From contig NZ_BAAAOH010000001.1 of assembly GCF_039530225.1 (NCBI RefSeq), positions 3,224,001-3,288,000 on the forward strand: 64,000 nt of DNA, read 5' to 3'. Source of the stretch: Microbacterium pumilum. Its GTDB lineage: Bacteria > Actinomycetota > Actinomycetes > Actinomycetales > Microbacteriaceae. A program made the position numbers and the translations under genes. Under the pieces are notes generated by a model. It searched no databases and was not told the DNA's origin. It saw nothing but the letters and a program-made list of their open reading frames with translations. Positions 28,901 through 36,725 of this stretch are shown here, one piece after another; the stretch's first letter is position 1; the number at the start of each line of letters is the position of its first letter.

Positions 28901-29843
28901 ATGGGTCAACACCGACCAGGTGCAGTGGAACCAGAGCGTGATGATCCTGGACGACATGTGGGAGATGCGCGACACGCTGCGCAGTTACAAAGCCGGCCAG
29001 CGCATCAAGACCGGCTACTACGGCGGCATCGTGCGGCCGTACGTCGCGACCGGTTACTGGGTCCCCTACCGCCAGTCCGCCTTCGCGCAGGTCAACGTCC
29101 CCGGATGGGGTGACGGAATCGACTCGGCGCATACCGGATCGTTCGACACCTACGCCGAGAACGCACCCGTGCAGCAGCTCACCGACGTGTACATCGACGG
29201 CGTGCAGCTCGCAGCCAGCAAGTACCAGGGCGCGAATGTCTCGGAGATCCCTGACGGCACGCACAACTGGCGGGTCGTGAGCACCGCGACCCACGACGGC
29301 TCGCACATCCCGTCGTCCACGAAGACGGTGTCGGAGTGGAACTTCACAGCCACCGGAGCCGTCGACGACTACGCGACCAAGCGGCTCGCGATGATCCAGG
29401 CGTACTACGACGTCGACATCGCCAAGGACGGACGAGCCGGAACCGATCGGCGCAAGGGGTCTCCGGTCACCATCGGGCTCGAGCTCGGGCACGTCGCCGG
29501 CACGGACCCTGCGGGCAAGATCACCAGCGCCACCCTCGAAGCCCGCACCACGGGCGGCAAGTGGGCGAAGGTCGTGCTCAAGTCCGCAGCGACGGATGCC
29601 CCCACGGGTGCCGTGGCGAACGACGGCGATATCTTCGTGACGTCCCGCGCGTACGTCAGCGGTTACACGGGGAAGATCCCCGTCGCCGACACGGGCGGCT
29701 GGATCGACCTCCGGGTGACCGCGAAGGACGCCGCAGGCAACACCTTCAGCCAGGAGATCACGAAGGCATTCCAGGCCGCCCCCGCCAAAGGCAGCGCCCA
29801 CTGGTGGTGCGAGCACGGGTTCAGCTGGGTGAAGGGGTGCTGA
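25953..29843 (+). CDS. Large secreted S8 subtilisin-family serine peptidase
   Basis: 1,296 residues. Signal peptide about 1-40 ending LPAAAA, then a prodomain (about 45-220). Catalytic Asp245 (LDTGIDDTHPDL), His279 (HGHGTHVA) and Ser452 (GTSMATPHVAG) are present. A protease-associated insertion-type domain lies further on (about 810-900; GKIAVVTRSDEVSSSQRVANA). The last 13 residues WWCEHGFSWVKGC have two Cys. No wall anchor. It should be an exported protease degrading environmental protein. A divergent regulator (24871) probably governs it; a strong hairpin follows the stop. Confidence 0.92.
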   Translation: MSRPTPSGRRLRSIVAATSGVTIALAGIGVTTLPAAAASPPETAPPAAAAAGSSHTVTLITGDRVKVTEVAAGKQTVEVTTAQPGAGFQTYEAAGDLHVIPDGATAYVAAGVLDPDLFNVSLLIEYGYDDASVAATPIIVQQDAATARTFSAPLPGLEVQAELPSIDAAAATLQHADAAAAWQALMAPTGAQAFSAEPSLAGGITAIHLDGKVKATLDSSVPFIDAPAAWAEGFTGEGVTVAVLDTGIDDTHPDLQGHISPDSKSFVPGEDVDTDQHGHGTHVASTVAGTGAASGGTHRGVADGAQLLIGKVLGGSDGSGQDSWIIEAMEWAGEHAPIVSMSLGSYGASDGKDLMAESLNQIAIETGALFVVAAGNNGAPESVGSPGSAEQALTVGSVDDPSGALSYFSSQGPLSRSGAMKPDLTGPGNDVTAARSADSAGEGSYITMSGTSMATPHVAGAAAIVKQKHPEYTAAQLRAALVSTTTDVGYTSYQGGAGVVDVKAAIDAPVIAAGSGDFGMLMWGEEATPVTRTIEYTNRSDAEVTVALAATLADTTPRGDTGPGPLSVDAAFEALTMDVDSLAIPAGETRSVAMTVDPGKVPAGTQLSGTLVGSIDGTPVTRTALGTIAEAERYDIKMTATDFTGEPTLAYAWVWNSDTEVVDPIAVEGETTIRVMKGNYSVMSYMELDRTPDAKAEVLVGDPHITLDQNVSVALDARTAKQVTLDIGKKGLEETFRRMDFTADGLRGSAIMPVKVDEMWAQPMKPNDADVDFTTRWRLMKPMLTVAAGKKPLDIIIQAGSTFLDGKLTGKAVNAGKGSVAEVQAADVSGKIAVVTRSDEVSSSQRVANAVAAGAKMVVVANDADGEISEWVGSADYESSSPVPVAAISGVEGRALLADMAEKAVTLDAVGVPYTNVLYDIARFTDGEIPANLHYAPKKLTRVDTTYYGKKEDMGEFRADFAPKVGYSGGYPMRALRGTTREEWVNTDQVQWNQSVMILDDMWEMRDTLRSYKAGQRIKTGYYGGIVRPYVATGYWVPYRQSAFAQVNVPGWGDGIDSAHTGSFDTYAENAPVQQLTDVYIDGVQLAASKYQGANVSEIPDGTHNWRVVSTATHDGSHIPSSTKTVSEWNFTATGAVDDYATKRLAMIQAYYDVDIAKDGRAGTDRRKGSPVTIGLELGHVAGTDPAGKITSATLEARTTGGKWAKVVLKSAATDAPTGAVANDGDIFVTSRAYVSGYTGKIPVADTGGWIDLRVTAKDAAGNTFSQEITKAFQAAPAKGSAHWWCEHGFSWVKGC

Positions 29844-29861
29844 CGCACCGCTGAGCAGTGC

Positions 29862-29895
29862 CAGGGGCTCATCCGCTTTCGCGGGTGGGCCCCTG
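29862..29895 (+). terminator. Strong hairpin terminator after the subtilase
   Basis: Fifteen paired positions (29862..29876 with 29881..29895, two G-T pairs) around a TTTC loop, 18 bp after the protease stop; it also serves the end of the facing tad operon. Confidence 0.8.
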
Positions 29896-29941
29896 CCGTT
29901 CGGCCACCGCTGGTTCCTGAACCACGCGCTCGCGTAAGCGT

Positions 29942-30382
29942 TCAGCGCAGAGCGGTGCGGCTCGTGGCGGTCGCCTCGAGCGCGACTCCGGCCGGGACGA
30001 ACAGCGCAAGAACCGGCGGATGCCACGCTCCCGCGACCGTCACACGAGCCGACACGCCGTCGGGCGTCCCCGCTGAGACGAGGGTCGCTCCCCCGCCGAC
30101 CGCGGCTACGATCGATTCGGCCTGGTCGTGCACGGCATCACCCGTCAGCGTGGCGACGGGGTCACCACCCTCGATCGTGAGCGTGAAGCCGTCCGCCCCG
30201 GCGAGGGCCGCGGCATCCGCCAGCGCATCGAGTCGCTTCTGCGACAGGTACAGGCTCGTCGCATCGACGCAGACGAGGATCACCGCGATCGCGAGCAGGG
30301 CGTAGCCGAGCGTGAGCAGCAGAACGCTCCCCTCGTCATCGGGCTCGCGGCACGCATCCCTGCGAAGGCGCAGCCGCCTCAT
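29942..30382 (-). CDS. TadG-like pilus assembly protein
   Basis: 146 residues, last gene of the tad operon. The N-terminus (DACREPDDEGSVLLLTLGYA followed by a hydrophobic helix) and the motif SLYLSQKRLDALADAAALAGAD match TadE/TadG-type pseudopilins. Its ATG overlaps the stop of the previous gene as ATGA. Such proteins are exported minor components of the Tad/Flp pilus. Confidence 0.85.
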   Translation of the reverse strand: MRRLRLRRDACREPDDEGSVLLLTLGYALLAIAVILVCVDATSLYLSQKRLDALADAAALAGADGFTLTIEGGDPVATLTGDAVHDQAESIVAAVGGGATLVSAGTPDGVSARVTVAGAWHPPVLALFVPAGVALEATATSRTALR

Positions 30383-30816
30383 CCCGTGCCCCAGAAGCGC
30401 GAGACCTTCTGCGCCGACGACGCCTCGATCGGGATGCTCGCGAGCCTGTCGAGGCCGAGCACCGGCGGCACGAGCGGCAGCGTCACCGTCGTGCGGACCT
30501 TCACGATGAGCGTCGCACCCGCCTGCGGGCAGAAAGCGCCTGCGGGCGCGCACGAGAGGTCGAGGTGGACCGAGTCGGCGTCGAAGCCGTACTCGTCGAC
30601 CAGGGAATCGAGCACTCGCGCGGCGGTCACCCGCGCCGAGTCGGCATCCGTCGCAAGAGACACGGCCCGAGCGATGTGACGCGCGCCGGCCTCGACGCCC
30701 AGGGCCTGTCCCTGGATGAGCCCGAGCGCGAGTACCAGATAGACGAGCGGCACCAGCAGGATGAGGCCGACGACGATGAACTCGAGTGCCGCCGATCCGC
30801 GTTCGGGATCGTCCAT
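30379..30816 (-). CDS. TadE-like pilus assembly protein
   Basis: 145 residues. Starts with the TadE-type prepilin pattern RGSAALEFIVVGLILLVPLVYLVL, where Gly-Ser precedes a hydrophobic helix with Glu at position +5 after a possible cleavage. The remainder is an extracytoplasmic beta-rich domain with two Cys (LSCAPAGAFCPQAG). Stop overlaps the next start (ATGA) and the gene begins 7 bp after the previous stop. Confidence 0.85.
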   Translation of the reverse strand: MDDPERGSAALEFIVVGLILLVPLVYLVLALGLIQGQALGVEAGARHIARAVSLATDADSARVTAARVLDSLVDEYGFDADSVHLDLSCAPAGAFCPQAGATLIVKVRTTVTLPLVPPVLGLDRLASIPIEASSAQKVSRFWGTG

Positions 30817-30823
30817 GTCAGGC

Positions 30824-31234
30824 TCAGTCCAGCGATTCGACCGGAGCACTGGCGTTCACCTCCAACAGCCGTGGAGCACCCAGCAGGCCGACCAGCGGCA
30901 GCGTCGCCCGCACCGAGACCACGACGGACGGATGCCCGAGCCGCCCCGTCTCGTGGACCTCGACATCCGTCGCGTACTCCGGGCCCACGGTCCGCGCGAC
31001 GATCTCACGCGTGCGGCGCGCTCCATCTTCCAGCGACGTGTCGGCGAGCGCGGCGTGGAACGCTCCCTCGACCGCTGCGTCGTGGACAAGGTTGCGGACG
31101 TAGATCGAGAGGCCGAACTGCAGCACGCCGAGGGTGAGGAGCGTCAGCATCATCCCGACCAGAACGAACTCGACAGGGCTGGATCCGCCCTCGCCGCCGA
31201 GTGCGCCCGCGAGCCGGGAACGGATGCCGCGCAC
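30824..31234 (-). CDS. TadE-family pilus assembly protein
   Basis: 136 residues from a GTG placed 4 bp after the pilin-like gene; longer starts would overlap that gene. The motif GGSSPVEFVLVGMMLTLLTLGVLQ is the TadE N-terminal helix with the conserved Glu. A long extracytoplasmic tail follows. The start codon is uncertain because the site before it is weak. Confidence 0.8.
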   Translation of the reverse strand: MRGIRSRLAGALGGEGGSSPVEFVLVGMMLTLLTLGVLQFGLSIYVRNLVHDAAVEGAFHAALADTSLEDGARRTREIVARTVGPEYATDVEVHETGRLGHPSVVVSVRATLPLVGLLGAPRLLEVNASAPVESLD

Positions 31235-31238
31235 GACG

Positions 31239-31442
31239 TCAGAGGCCGGAGACGCGCGAGATCGCCTGCTCGAACAGACCCGCGAGCGCCGGTCCGGCAA
31301 GTGCCCAGATCACGACGACCAGCCCGGCCGTCATGAGCGTGATCAGCACCCAGCCGGGCACGTCGCCGCGCTCGTCCTCGATGGTGTCGCGGAGTGCCAT
31401 GCTGAGCCGCGCGAGTGCGCGGTCGATGTACGAGTGGAGCAT
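31239..31442 (-). CDS. Flp-pilin-like small membrane protein
   Basis: 67 residues with one hydrophobic helix (PGWVLITLMTAGLVVVIWALAGPALAGL split over about 29-56) after an acidic stretch TIEDERGDVP. By position between tadC and the tadE genes it should be the major pilin, but the canonical Glu at +5 after a Gly cleavage site is missing (GDVPGW), so classical prepilin processing is doubtful. Confidence 0.7.
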   Translation of the reverse strand: MLHSYIDRALARLSMALRDTIEDERGDVPGWVLITLMTAGLVVVIWALAGPALAGLFEQAISRVSGL

Positions 31443-31466
31443 TTCTCTCTCTTTCCGACCTGATGG

Positions 31467-32396
31467 TCAGCCGATTCCGAGTCGAAGCATGAAGATCCCG
31501 GGGAACACCGCGAACAGGACGCTCAACGGCAGAATCAGGAAAACGAGCGGGACGAGCATGTAGATCTCCTTGCGGCCGGCACGTTCGATCAACCCGCGTT
31601 TGGCCTCTTCGCGCGCATCGAGCGCCTGGGCATGCAGCACCTGCGCGAGCGGGGCGCCGCGATCGATGGCCGCGATGAGCTGATCGACGCTTCGCGACAC
31701 CGAAGCGATATCGAGCCGGCGGGAGAGCGTGCCGAGCGCCTCCGGGAGGGACGAGCCGGTGCCAACGGCGACCACCGCAGCCCGCAACTCACTCGTCAAC
31801 TCGCCGGCACCGATGTCGCTGACACGGCGGACCGAGTCGAGGATGCCTTCGCCGGCCGACAGGCACAGCGCGAGGAACTCGAGCACCGTGGGCAGCTCCT
31901 CCTCGATGCGATCGACCCGTATGCGCGCCGAATGACTGAGCCACCCGTCACAGGCGGCCACGGCGGCGACCGCGAGAAGCGGAGGCAGCAGGCCGAGCGC
32001 GGGCGCACCTCGCCCCAGCAGGACGAGGACCACAACAGCGAAACCGCCGACCGCAACGCCGCCGATCGCCCAGCCGAGCTGGCGTCCGCGGAAGGTCGCA
32101 GCATCCATCGTCCATCCGGCTTGGCGCAGCCGGCGCGCCGTCGACTCCGAGCCGCCACCAGCCCGCGCGAGACGTTGCTGGAACTCTCGCCAGAGCAGTG
32201 CGACGTCGTGCGCCCCGGGGACCGGACCGGAAGGGAGGCCGCGGGGATCGGTGACATCGCGGATGTACGGCGCGATGCGGCGGGCGAGGCTCGGAGCGCC
32301 CCACCGCGGTGCCAGCGACACCAGCAGGCAGATGCCGACGCCGAGCGCCGCGCCGAGCACGATGGAGTAGGCGAGGTCGTTCGCACCGACGGGCAT
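31467..32396 (-). CDS. tadC: Type II secretion F family protein TadC
   Basis: 309 residues. Integral membrane platform protein with N-terminal helix, cytoplasmic F domain (EELPTVLEFLALCLSAGEGI then LPEALGTLSRRLDI) and terminal helices (LVPLVFLILPLSVLFAVFPG). Pairs with TadB. TGATG overlap with tadB stop. Confidence 0.9.
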   Translation of the reverse strand: MPVGANDLAYSIVLGAALGVGICLLVSLAPRWGAPSLARRIAPYIRDVTDPRGLPSGPVPGAHDVALLWREFQQRLARAGGGSESTARRLRQAGWTMDAATFRGRQLGWAIGGVAVGGFAVVVLVLLGRGAPALGLLPPLLAVAAVAACDGWLSHSARIRVDRIEEELPTVLEFLALCLSAGEGILDSVRRVSDIGAGELTSELRAAVVAVGTGSSLPEALGTLSRRLDIASVSRSVDQLIAAIDRGAPLAQVLHAQALDAREEAKRGLIERAGRKEIYMLVPLVFLILPLSVLFAVFPGIFMLRLGIG

Positions 32397-33253
32397 CACA
32401 CGAACCACCGTCGGGGTTCGGGCAGTCGGCCCAGGCGCAGCATCACGCGATAGGCGACGAAAGAGATCGCGCCACCCACCAGGATCAGCACGACTCCCTC
32501 GGGGCTGCTGTATGCCTCAGCGCCCTCGGGGCGGATCGCGAGCAGCGCCAGGATCACCCAGGGCGCGGCCACGCCCAGCACCGCTGCGCCGCGAATCCAC
32601 GACTGCCGTGACTCGACCTCGCCGCGCAGGGCGGTGTCCGCACGAACGGACGTCGCAAGCGCGCGCAGCACGGGTGTGAGCTCGGTACCACCCACCTGCC
32701 GCGCCATTCGCAGCGTCTCGATGATGCGATCGGCGGTCGGGTCGGCGAGCGCGGACTTCAAGCGGACGGCGCTCGAGTCGAAGTGACCGGATGCCGCGAC
32801 ATCCTGCGCGAACGCGGCGAAAGCCGGTCGCAGCGGCGCCGGAGCGGAGTCGCCGAGGCTCGCCACGGCATCGGAGAGCGACATCCCGGCCCGCACTGAC
32901 GCGATGAGGAGGTCGCAGACATCCGGCCAGAGTCCTCTCCGCGTGCGCAGCAGCTTCGATCGCCGCGCCCGAAGCCCCGCGTACGGAGCGGCCCCGGCCG
33001 CGGCGGCGGCCACGAGACTGAGCGGCGCGACCTGCGTCAGCAGCCAGGCGACCGCCGCGGCGACGATCGCGCAGGCGACCGACACGATGACGACGGATGT
33101 CGGCGACACCCGTGGAAGTCCGGCATCCTCGAGCAGGCGCGCGACGCGGCCGGGGGCCTCCCGACCCGCCCGAGCCGTCCCGGCGGGCCACAGCCACGGC
33201 GAGAGGGTGAGCAGCAGCCCTGCCGCGAGCACCGCACCCCATACGAAGGTCAT
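32396..33253 (-). CDS. tadB: Type II secretion F family protein TadB
   Basis: 285 residues. F-domain core DVCDLLIASVRAGMSLSDAVASLG with N-terminal and C-terminal membrane helices (FVWGAVLAAGLLLTLSPWLW; GVVLILVGGAISFVAYRVML). Forms the inner-membrane platform of the Tad pilus with TadC. Its ATG overlaps the tadA stop as ATGA. A longer frame running to 33733 is antisense-shadow sequence inside tadA and is not used. Confidence 0.9.
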   Translation of the reverse strand: MTFVWGAVLAAGLLLTLSPWLWPAGTARAGREAPGRVARLLEDAGLPRVSPTSVVIVSVACAIVAAAVAWLLTQVAPLSLVAAAAAGAAPYAGLRARRSKLLRTRRGLWPDVCDLLIASVRAGMSLSDAVASLGDSAPAPLRPAFAAFAQDVAASGHFDSSAVRLKSALADPTADRIIETLRMARQVGGTELTPVLRALATSVRADTALRGEVESRQSWIRGAAVLGVAAPWVILALLAIRPEGAEAYSSPEGVVLILVGGAISFVAYRVMLRLGRLPEPRRWFV

Positions 33254-34416
33254 GGCGAATCCGGCCGGTACAGCGTCCGTGCCTCGATGACCCCGTCGAC
33301 GATGCCTGTCGGAGCCACGATCTCGACGACGCGACGACGGCCCGCGGCATCCCGCCCGCAGTGCACGACGAGGTCGACAGATGCCGCCACCGCGGGCAGC
33401 ACGAAGGCCGAGTCGATGTTGCGACCGGCGAGGAGGGGCAATGCGGCGAGCTTGCCCAGCGCCTCGCGGGCGGAGTTCGCGTGGATGGTCGCCGCCCCGG
33501 GCACCCCCGTGTTGAGTGCGAGCACGAGATCGAGCGCTTCCGCGTCGCGGACTTCCCCGACCACGAGACGATCGGGACGCATGCGGAGCGCCTCTTTGAT
33601 GAGGCGGCGGAGTGTCACCTCGCCCGAGCCCTCGAGGCTGGGCTGACGTCCCTGCAGAGCGACCAGGTCGGGGGCGCCGACAGCGAGCTCGAAGGTCTCC
33701 TCGACGGTGACGATGCGGTGCGCTGGCGGGCACGCTGCGATCAGCGCGCCGAGCATCGTCGTCTTGCCGGCGTGCGTGGCACCCGAAACCAGGACGCTCC
33801 TGCCATCCCGCATGGCACCGCGCAGGAGGTCAGCTGCGGTCTCCGTCAGAGATGAGGTCGCGACGAGCCGATCGAGGTCGCGGAATGCCGGGAGGAACTT
33901 GCGCACATTGACCGCCCAGTGCCGGTGCGTGATGTCGGGGATGACGACGTGGAGGCGACTGCCGTCAGGGAGCGACGCATCGACGAAGGGCTGACTGAGG
34001 TCGACTCGGCGACCGGAGGAATGCAGCATCCGTTCGACGAGATCCCGCACCGCCGCATCCGTCAGGGTCAGCGGCACGCGTTCCGCCACGCCTGCACGAG
34101 CGATGAAGATGCGGTCGGGCGCGTTGATCCACAGCTCCTCGACCGTCGGATCGTCGAGGTAGGGCTGGAGCGGTCCGTATCCCGCGACGGATGCGAGCAC
34201 CTCGCGGACGCAGGCGGTCTCGTCGTCGACGGCGGCAAGGCCGCGCGCGAGTGCGAAGTCGTTGTGGCGCCGGACCTCCATCCGCACGATGTGCGCGGCA
34301 TGGTCGGGGTCGCGCGCCGGGTCCATCCGCTCGGCCCGAAGCCGCTCCCGCACACGCTCGGCGACCATCGCCGCGGGCGCGGTGGGGGTGGCGTGGAGTG
34401 CGGTCGGCGGTGACAC
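33250..34416 (-). CDS. tadA: Pilus assembly ATPase TadA (CpaF family)
   Basis: 388 residues, the assembly motor. N-terminal domain includes YGPLQPYLDDPTVEELWINAPDRI; Walker A is GATHAGKTT at 212-220; the Asp/Glu boxes and Walker B region lie in RLVVGEVRDAEALDLV, followed by His-box TIHANSAREAL. First gene of the operon with a CGAGGA site before its GTG. No tadZ or prepilin peptidase gene lies within the cluster. Confidence 0.93.
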   Translation of the reverse strand: MSPPTALHATPTAPAAMVAERVRERLRAERMDPARDPDHAAHIVRMEVRRHNDFALARGLAAVDDETACVREVLASVAGYGPLQPYLDDPTVEELWINAPDRIFIARAGVAERVPLTLTDAAVRDLVERMLHSSGRRVDLSQPFVDASLPDGSRLHVVIPDITHRHWAVNVRKFLPAFRDLDRLVATSSLTETAADLLRGAMRDGRSVLVSGATHAGKTTMLGALIAACPPAHRIVTVEETFELAVGAPDLVALQGRQPSLEGSGEVTLRRLIKEALRMRPDRLVVGEVRDAEALDLVLALNTGVPGAATIHANSAREALGKLAALPLLAGRNIDSAFVLPAVAASVDLVVHCGRDAAGRRRVVEIVAPTGIVDGVIEARTLYRPDSP

Positions 34417-34519
34417 CGAAGAATCCTCGCAAGTCGGGGGCGCGGCATCCGGAAGTTATCCACAGCCCGCGAGAGCGCGGCGCGTGCCACGATGGACTCA
34501 CCCCTCGGAAGGAGCCGAC

Positions 34520-34735
34520 ATGACCCATGAACATCGCGAGCTCGCCCGCCCCGCACGATTCGGGCTGACTGTGCTCGGACTGGTCCAGGTCGCGTTCGCT
34601 TTCCTCGCGGCGTGGGACCTCTGGCACCGCCCCGAGAGCCAGGTGAACGGTCGCAAAGCGGTCTGGGCGCCGGTCCTGCTCGTGAACTGGCTCGGCCCTG
34701 CGGCGTACTTCCTCTTCGGCATCAAGTACAAGTAG
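34520..34735 (+). CDS. PLD nuclease N-terminal-type small membrane protein
   Basis: 71 residues from an ATG with a strong GGAAGGAG site. Two hydrophobic helices (about 15-33 and 49-67) linked by WHRPESQVNGRKAVWAPVLL match the PLDc_N family (WxxV, K-x-W-x-P pattern ending NWLGPAAYFLFG). These stand-alone two-helix proteins have no known enzymatic role. Confidence 0.85.
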   Translation: MTHEHRELARPARFGLTVLGLVQVAFAFLAAWDLWHRPESQVNGRKAVWAPVLLVNWLGPAAYFLFGIKYK

Positions 34736-34763
34736 CCGCCGGAGAGGATCTGCGCCGTCGCCG

Positions 34764-34769
34764 TAGACT
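34764..34769 (+). promoter_or_regulatory. -10 hexamer TAGACT of the tRNA-Leu gene
   Basis: TAGACT ends 10 nt before the 5' end of the tRNA, a normal distance for a start just upstream of the mature end. A near-identical block (GTAGACTGG) recurs at 34894, before the DedA gene. Confidence 0.55.
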
Positions 34770-34779
34770 GGGCGCACCC

Positions 34780-34861
34780 GCGGGAGTGGTGAAATCGGCA
34801 GACACGCAGGATTTAGGTTCCTGTGCCTTCGGGCGTGTGGGTTCAAGTCCCACCTTCCGCA
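34780..34861 (+). tRNA. tRNA-Leu(UAG)
   Basis: 82-nt cloverleaf with a long variable arm typical of class II tRNA-Leu. Acceptor GCGGGAG pairs with CTTCCGC followed by discriminator A at 34861. The anticodon stem CAGGA/TCCTG encloses TTTAGGT, anticodon TAG, reading CUA and CUG. The T arm is GTGGGTTCAAGTCCCAC. CCA is not encoded. Confidence 0.95.
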
Positions 34862-34958
34862 CAGGTTGCGCCGTCGGCGCCAGCAGTCGCGCGTCGTAGA
34901 CTGGAGCGACCGCCGCGCCGACGATGGCCGCTGACCGTACCGACCGACGGGATTCATC

Positions 34959-35747
34959 GTGCATCACATCGCCCTCATCCCCTGGCTCGACCCCGCCGCG
35001 ATCATCGCCTGGGCTGGGCCGTGGGCACTGCTCGTCGTGTGCTTCATCGTCTTCGCCGAGACCGGACTCCTCGTCGGGTTCCTGCTTCCCGGCGACACCC
35101 TGCTGGTCATCTCCGGCCTGCTCTCGCATCCTCAGCCCGGAGCGCCGAACGGGATCTTCGGCGTCAACGTGTGGTGGGTCGCTCTGCTGATCGGACTCGC
35201 GGCCTTCATCGGCGGCGAAGTCGGCTACTACATCGGCCACAAGGGTGGACCGTCGATCTTCGAACGCAGGGAATCCGGGCTCTTCAGCGTCAAGAACGTC
35301 GAGCGCACGAACGCGTTCTTCGCTCGATTCGGCGGGCTGACCATCATCCTCGCCCGCTTCGTCCCCATCGTCCGCACGTTTGCACCGGTCGCCGCGGGCG
35401 TCGGCCACATGCACAAGGGCAAGTACACGCTCTACAACCTGATCGGCGCTCTGCTGTGGGGATTCGGACTCACGATGTTCGGATACCTGATCGGCTTCAT
35501 CCCACCGGTGGCGTGGTTCGTCGAGCAGTACATCGATCTGATCCTGCTCGCAGCAGTCGGCGGCACCGCCATCATCACGCTGTGGCACTACTTCCGCGAG
35601 CGCTCCAAGGCAAAGAAGGCGGCGGCCGCGGGCAAGGATGTCGTGACCGACGCCGAAGAGGCCAAGCACCTCGTGCTCGACCCCGAGGTCTTCGAGCGCG
35701 GTCCGGAGCACCACGATGGCGGCACGGAGACCACTCCGCGCACGTAG
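34959..35747 (+). CDS. DedA family membrane protein
   Basis: 262 residues. VTT/DedA fold: helices flank FAETGLLVGFLLPGDTLL, then FIGGEVGYYIGHKGG and the conserved basic re-entrant stretch RFVPIVRTFAPVAAGVGHM. DedA proteins are thought to flip lipids across the cytoplasmic membrane. A Lys/Ala-rich tail (about 210-262) is cytoplasmic. GTG start; it reads toward ku, ending 11 bp before that gene's stop. Confidence 0.88.
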   Translation: MHHIALIPWLDPAAIIAWAGPWALLVVCFIVFAETGLLVGFLLPGDTLLVISGLLSHPQPGAPNGIFGVNVWWVALLIGLAAFIGGEVGYYIGHKGGPSIFERRESGLFSVKNVERTNAFFARFGGLTIILARFVPIVRTFAPVAAGVGHMHKGKYTLYNLIGALLWGFGLTMFGYLIGFIPPVAWFVEQYIDLILLAAVGGTAIITLWHYFRERSKAKKAAAAGKDVVTDAEEAKHLVLDPEVFERGPEHHDGGTETTPRT

Positions 35748-35758
35748 TCGATCGCCTG

Positions 35759-36679
35759 TTACGAGGCCTTGGCCTTCGCGGGCTTCTTCTTCGCGGCCGG
35801 CTTCGCGGCGGCCTTCACCGTCTTCGGCTTTGCCGACCCCGTCGACTCGGCAGCGGGCTTGGATGCGGCATCCGACCCCGTGCCTTCGCGAGCCGCGCGC
35901 GACCGCTCGACGCTCGCGCGCAGAGCGGCCATGAGGTCGATGACTTCGCCGCCGGTGTCTTCCTCCTCGTGGTCGCCGAAGGTCTCGGACGTGTCCAGCG
36001 CATCGCCCTGCTCGATCTTCGCCTCGATGAGGACGCGCAGCTCTTCCTGGTACTCGTCGGCGAACTCCGACGGGTCGAAGTCGCTCGCGAAGCTCTCGAC
36101 GAGGGATGCCGACAGCTCGAGCTCCTTCGCCGAGATCCGCACCGGCTCGTCCAGCGAGGGGAATGCCGCCTCGCGCACCTCGTCGGCCCACAGCAGGGTC
36201 TGCAGCACCAGTACGTCGCCGCGCACGCGCAGGGCGGCGAGCCGCGTCTTCTGCCGCAGCGAGAACCGCACGATCGCGGTGCGATCGGTCTGCTCGAGGG
36301 TCCGGCGCAGCAGCACATACGCCTTCGGCGACGCGGAATCCGGCTCGAGATAATAGGCCTTGTCGAGCGTCAGCAGGTCGACCTGATCGCTCGGCACGAA
36401 CTCGACCACGTCGATCTCGCGACTGCGCTCGGCCGGGAGCGAGGCCAGGTCGTCGGCGGTCAGCACGACCGTGCGCTCGCCGTCATCGTAGGCCTTGTCT
36501 ATGTCCTGGTACGCGACGACCTCACCGCACACCTCGCACTTGCGCTGATAGCGGATGCGCCCGCCGTCCTTGTTGTGCACCTGGTGCAACGAGACATCGT
36601 GGTCCTCGGTCGCCGAATACACCTTGACCGGCACGTTCACGAGCCCGAACGTCAACGCACCCTTCCAGATCGCTCTCAT
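35759..36679 (-). CDS. ku: Non-homologous end-joining protein Ku
   Basis: 306 residues. The bacterial Ku core runs from FGLVNVPVKVYSATEDHDVS through a Cys pair (CEVCGE) to about residue 235. A tail of about 55 residues rich in Lys, Ala and Pro follows (PKTVKAAAKPAAKKKPAKAKAS), typical of DNA-binding extensions of actinobacterial Ku. It binds broken DNA ends and recruits LigD, encoded divergently with 46 bp between starts. Confidence 0.96.
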   Translation of the reverse strand: MRAIWKGALTFGLVNVPVKVYSATEDHDVSLHQVHNKDGGRIRYQRKCEVCGEVVAYQDIDKAYDDGERTVVLTADDLASLPAERSREIDVVEFVPSDQVDLLTLDKAYYLEPDSASPKAYVLLRRTLEQTDRTAIVRFSLRQKTRLAALRVRGDVLVLQTLLWADEVREAAFPSLDEPVRISAKELELSASLVESFASDFDPSEFADEYQEELRVLIEAKIEQGDALDTSETFGDHEEEDTGGEVIDLMAALRASVERSRAAREGTGSDAASKPAAESTGSAKPKTVKAAAKPAAKKKPAKAKAS

Positions 36680-36725
36680 CACACCAGTACACACCGGCCA
36701 CGCCTGTCACGGCTACCCTGGGCCC

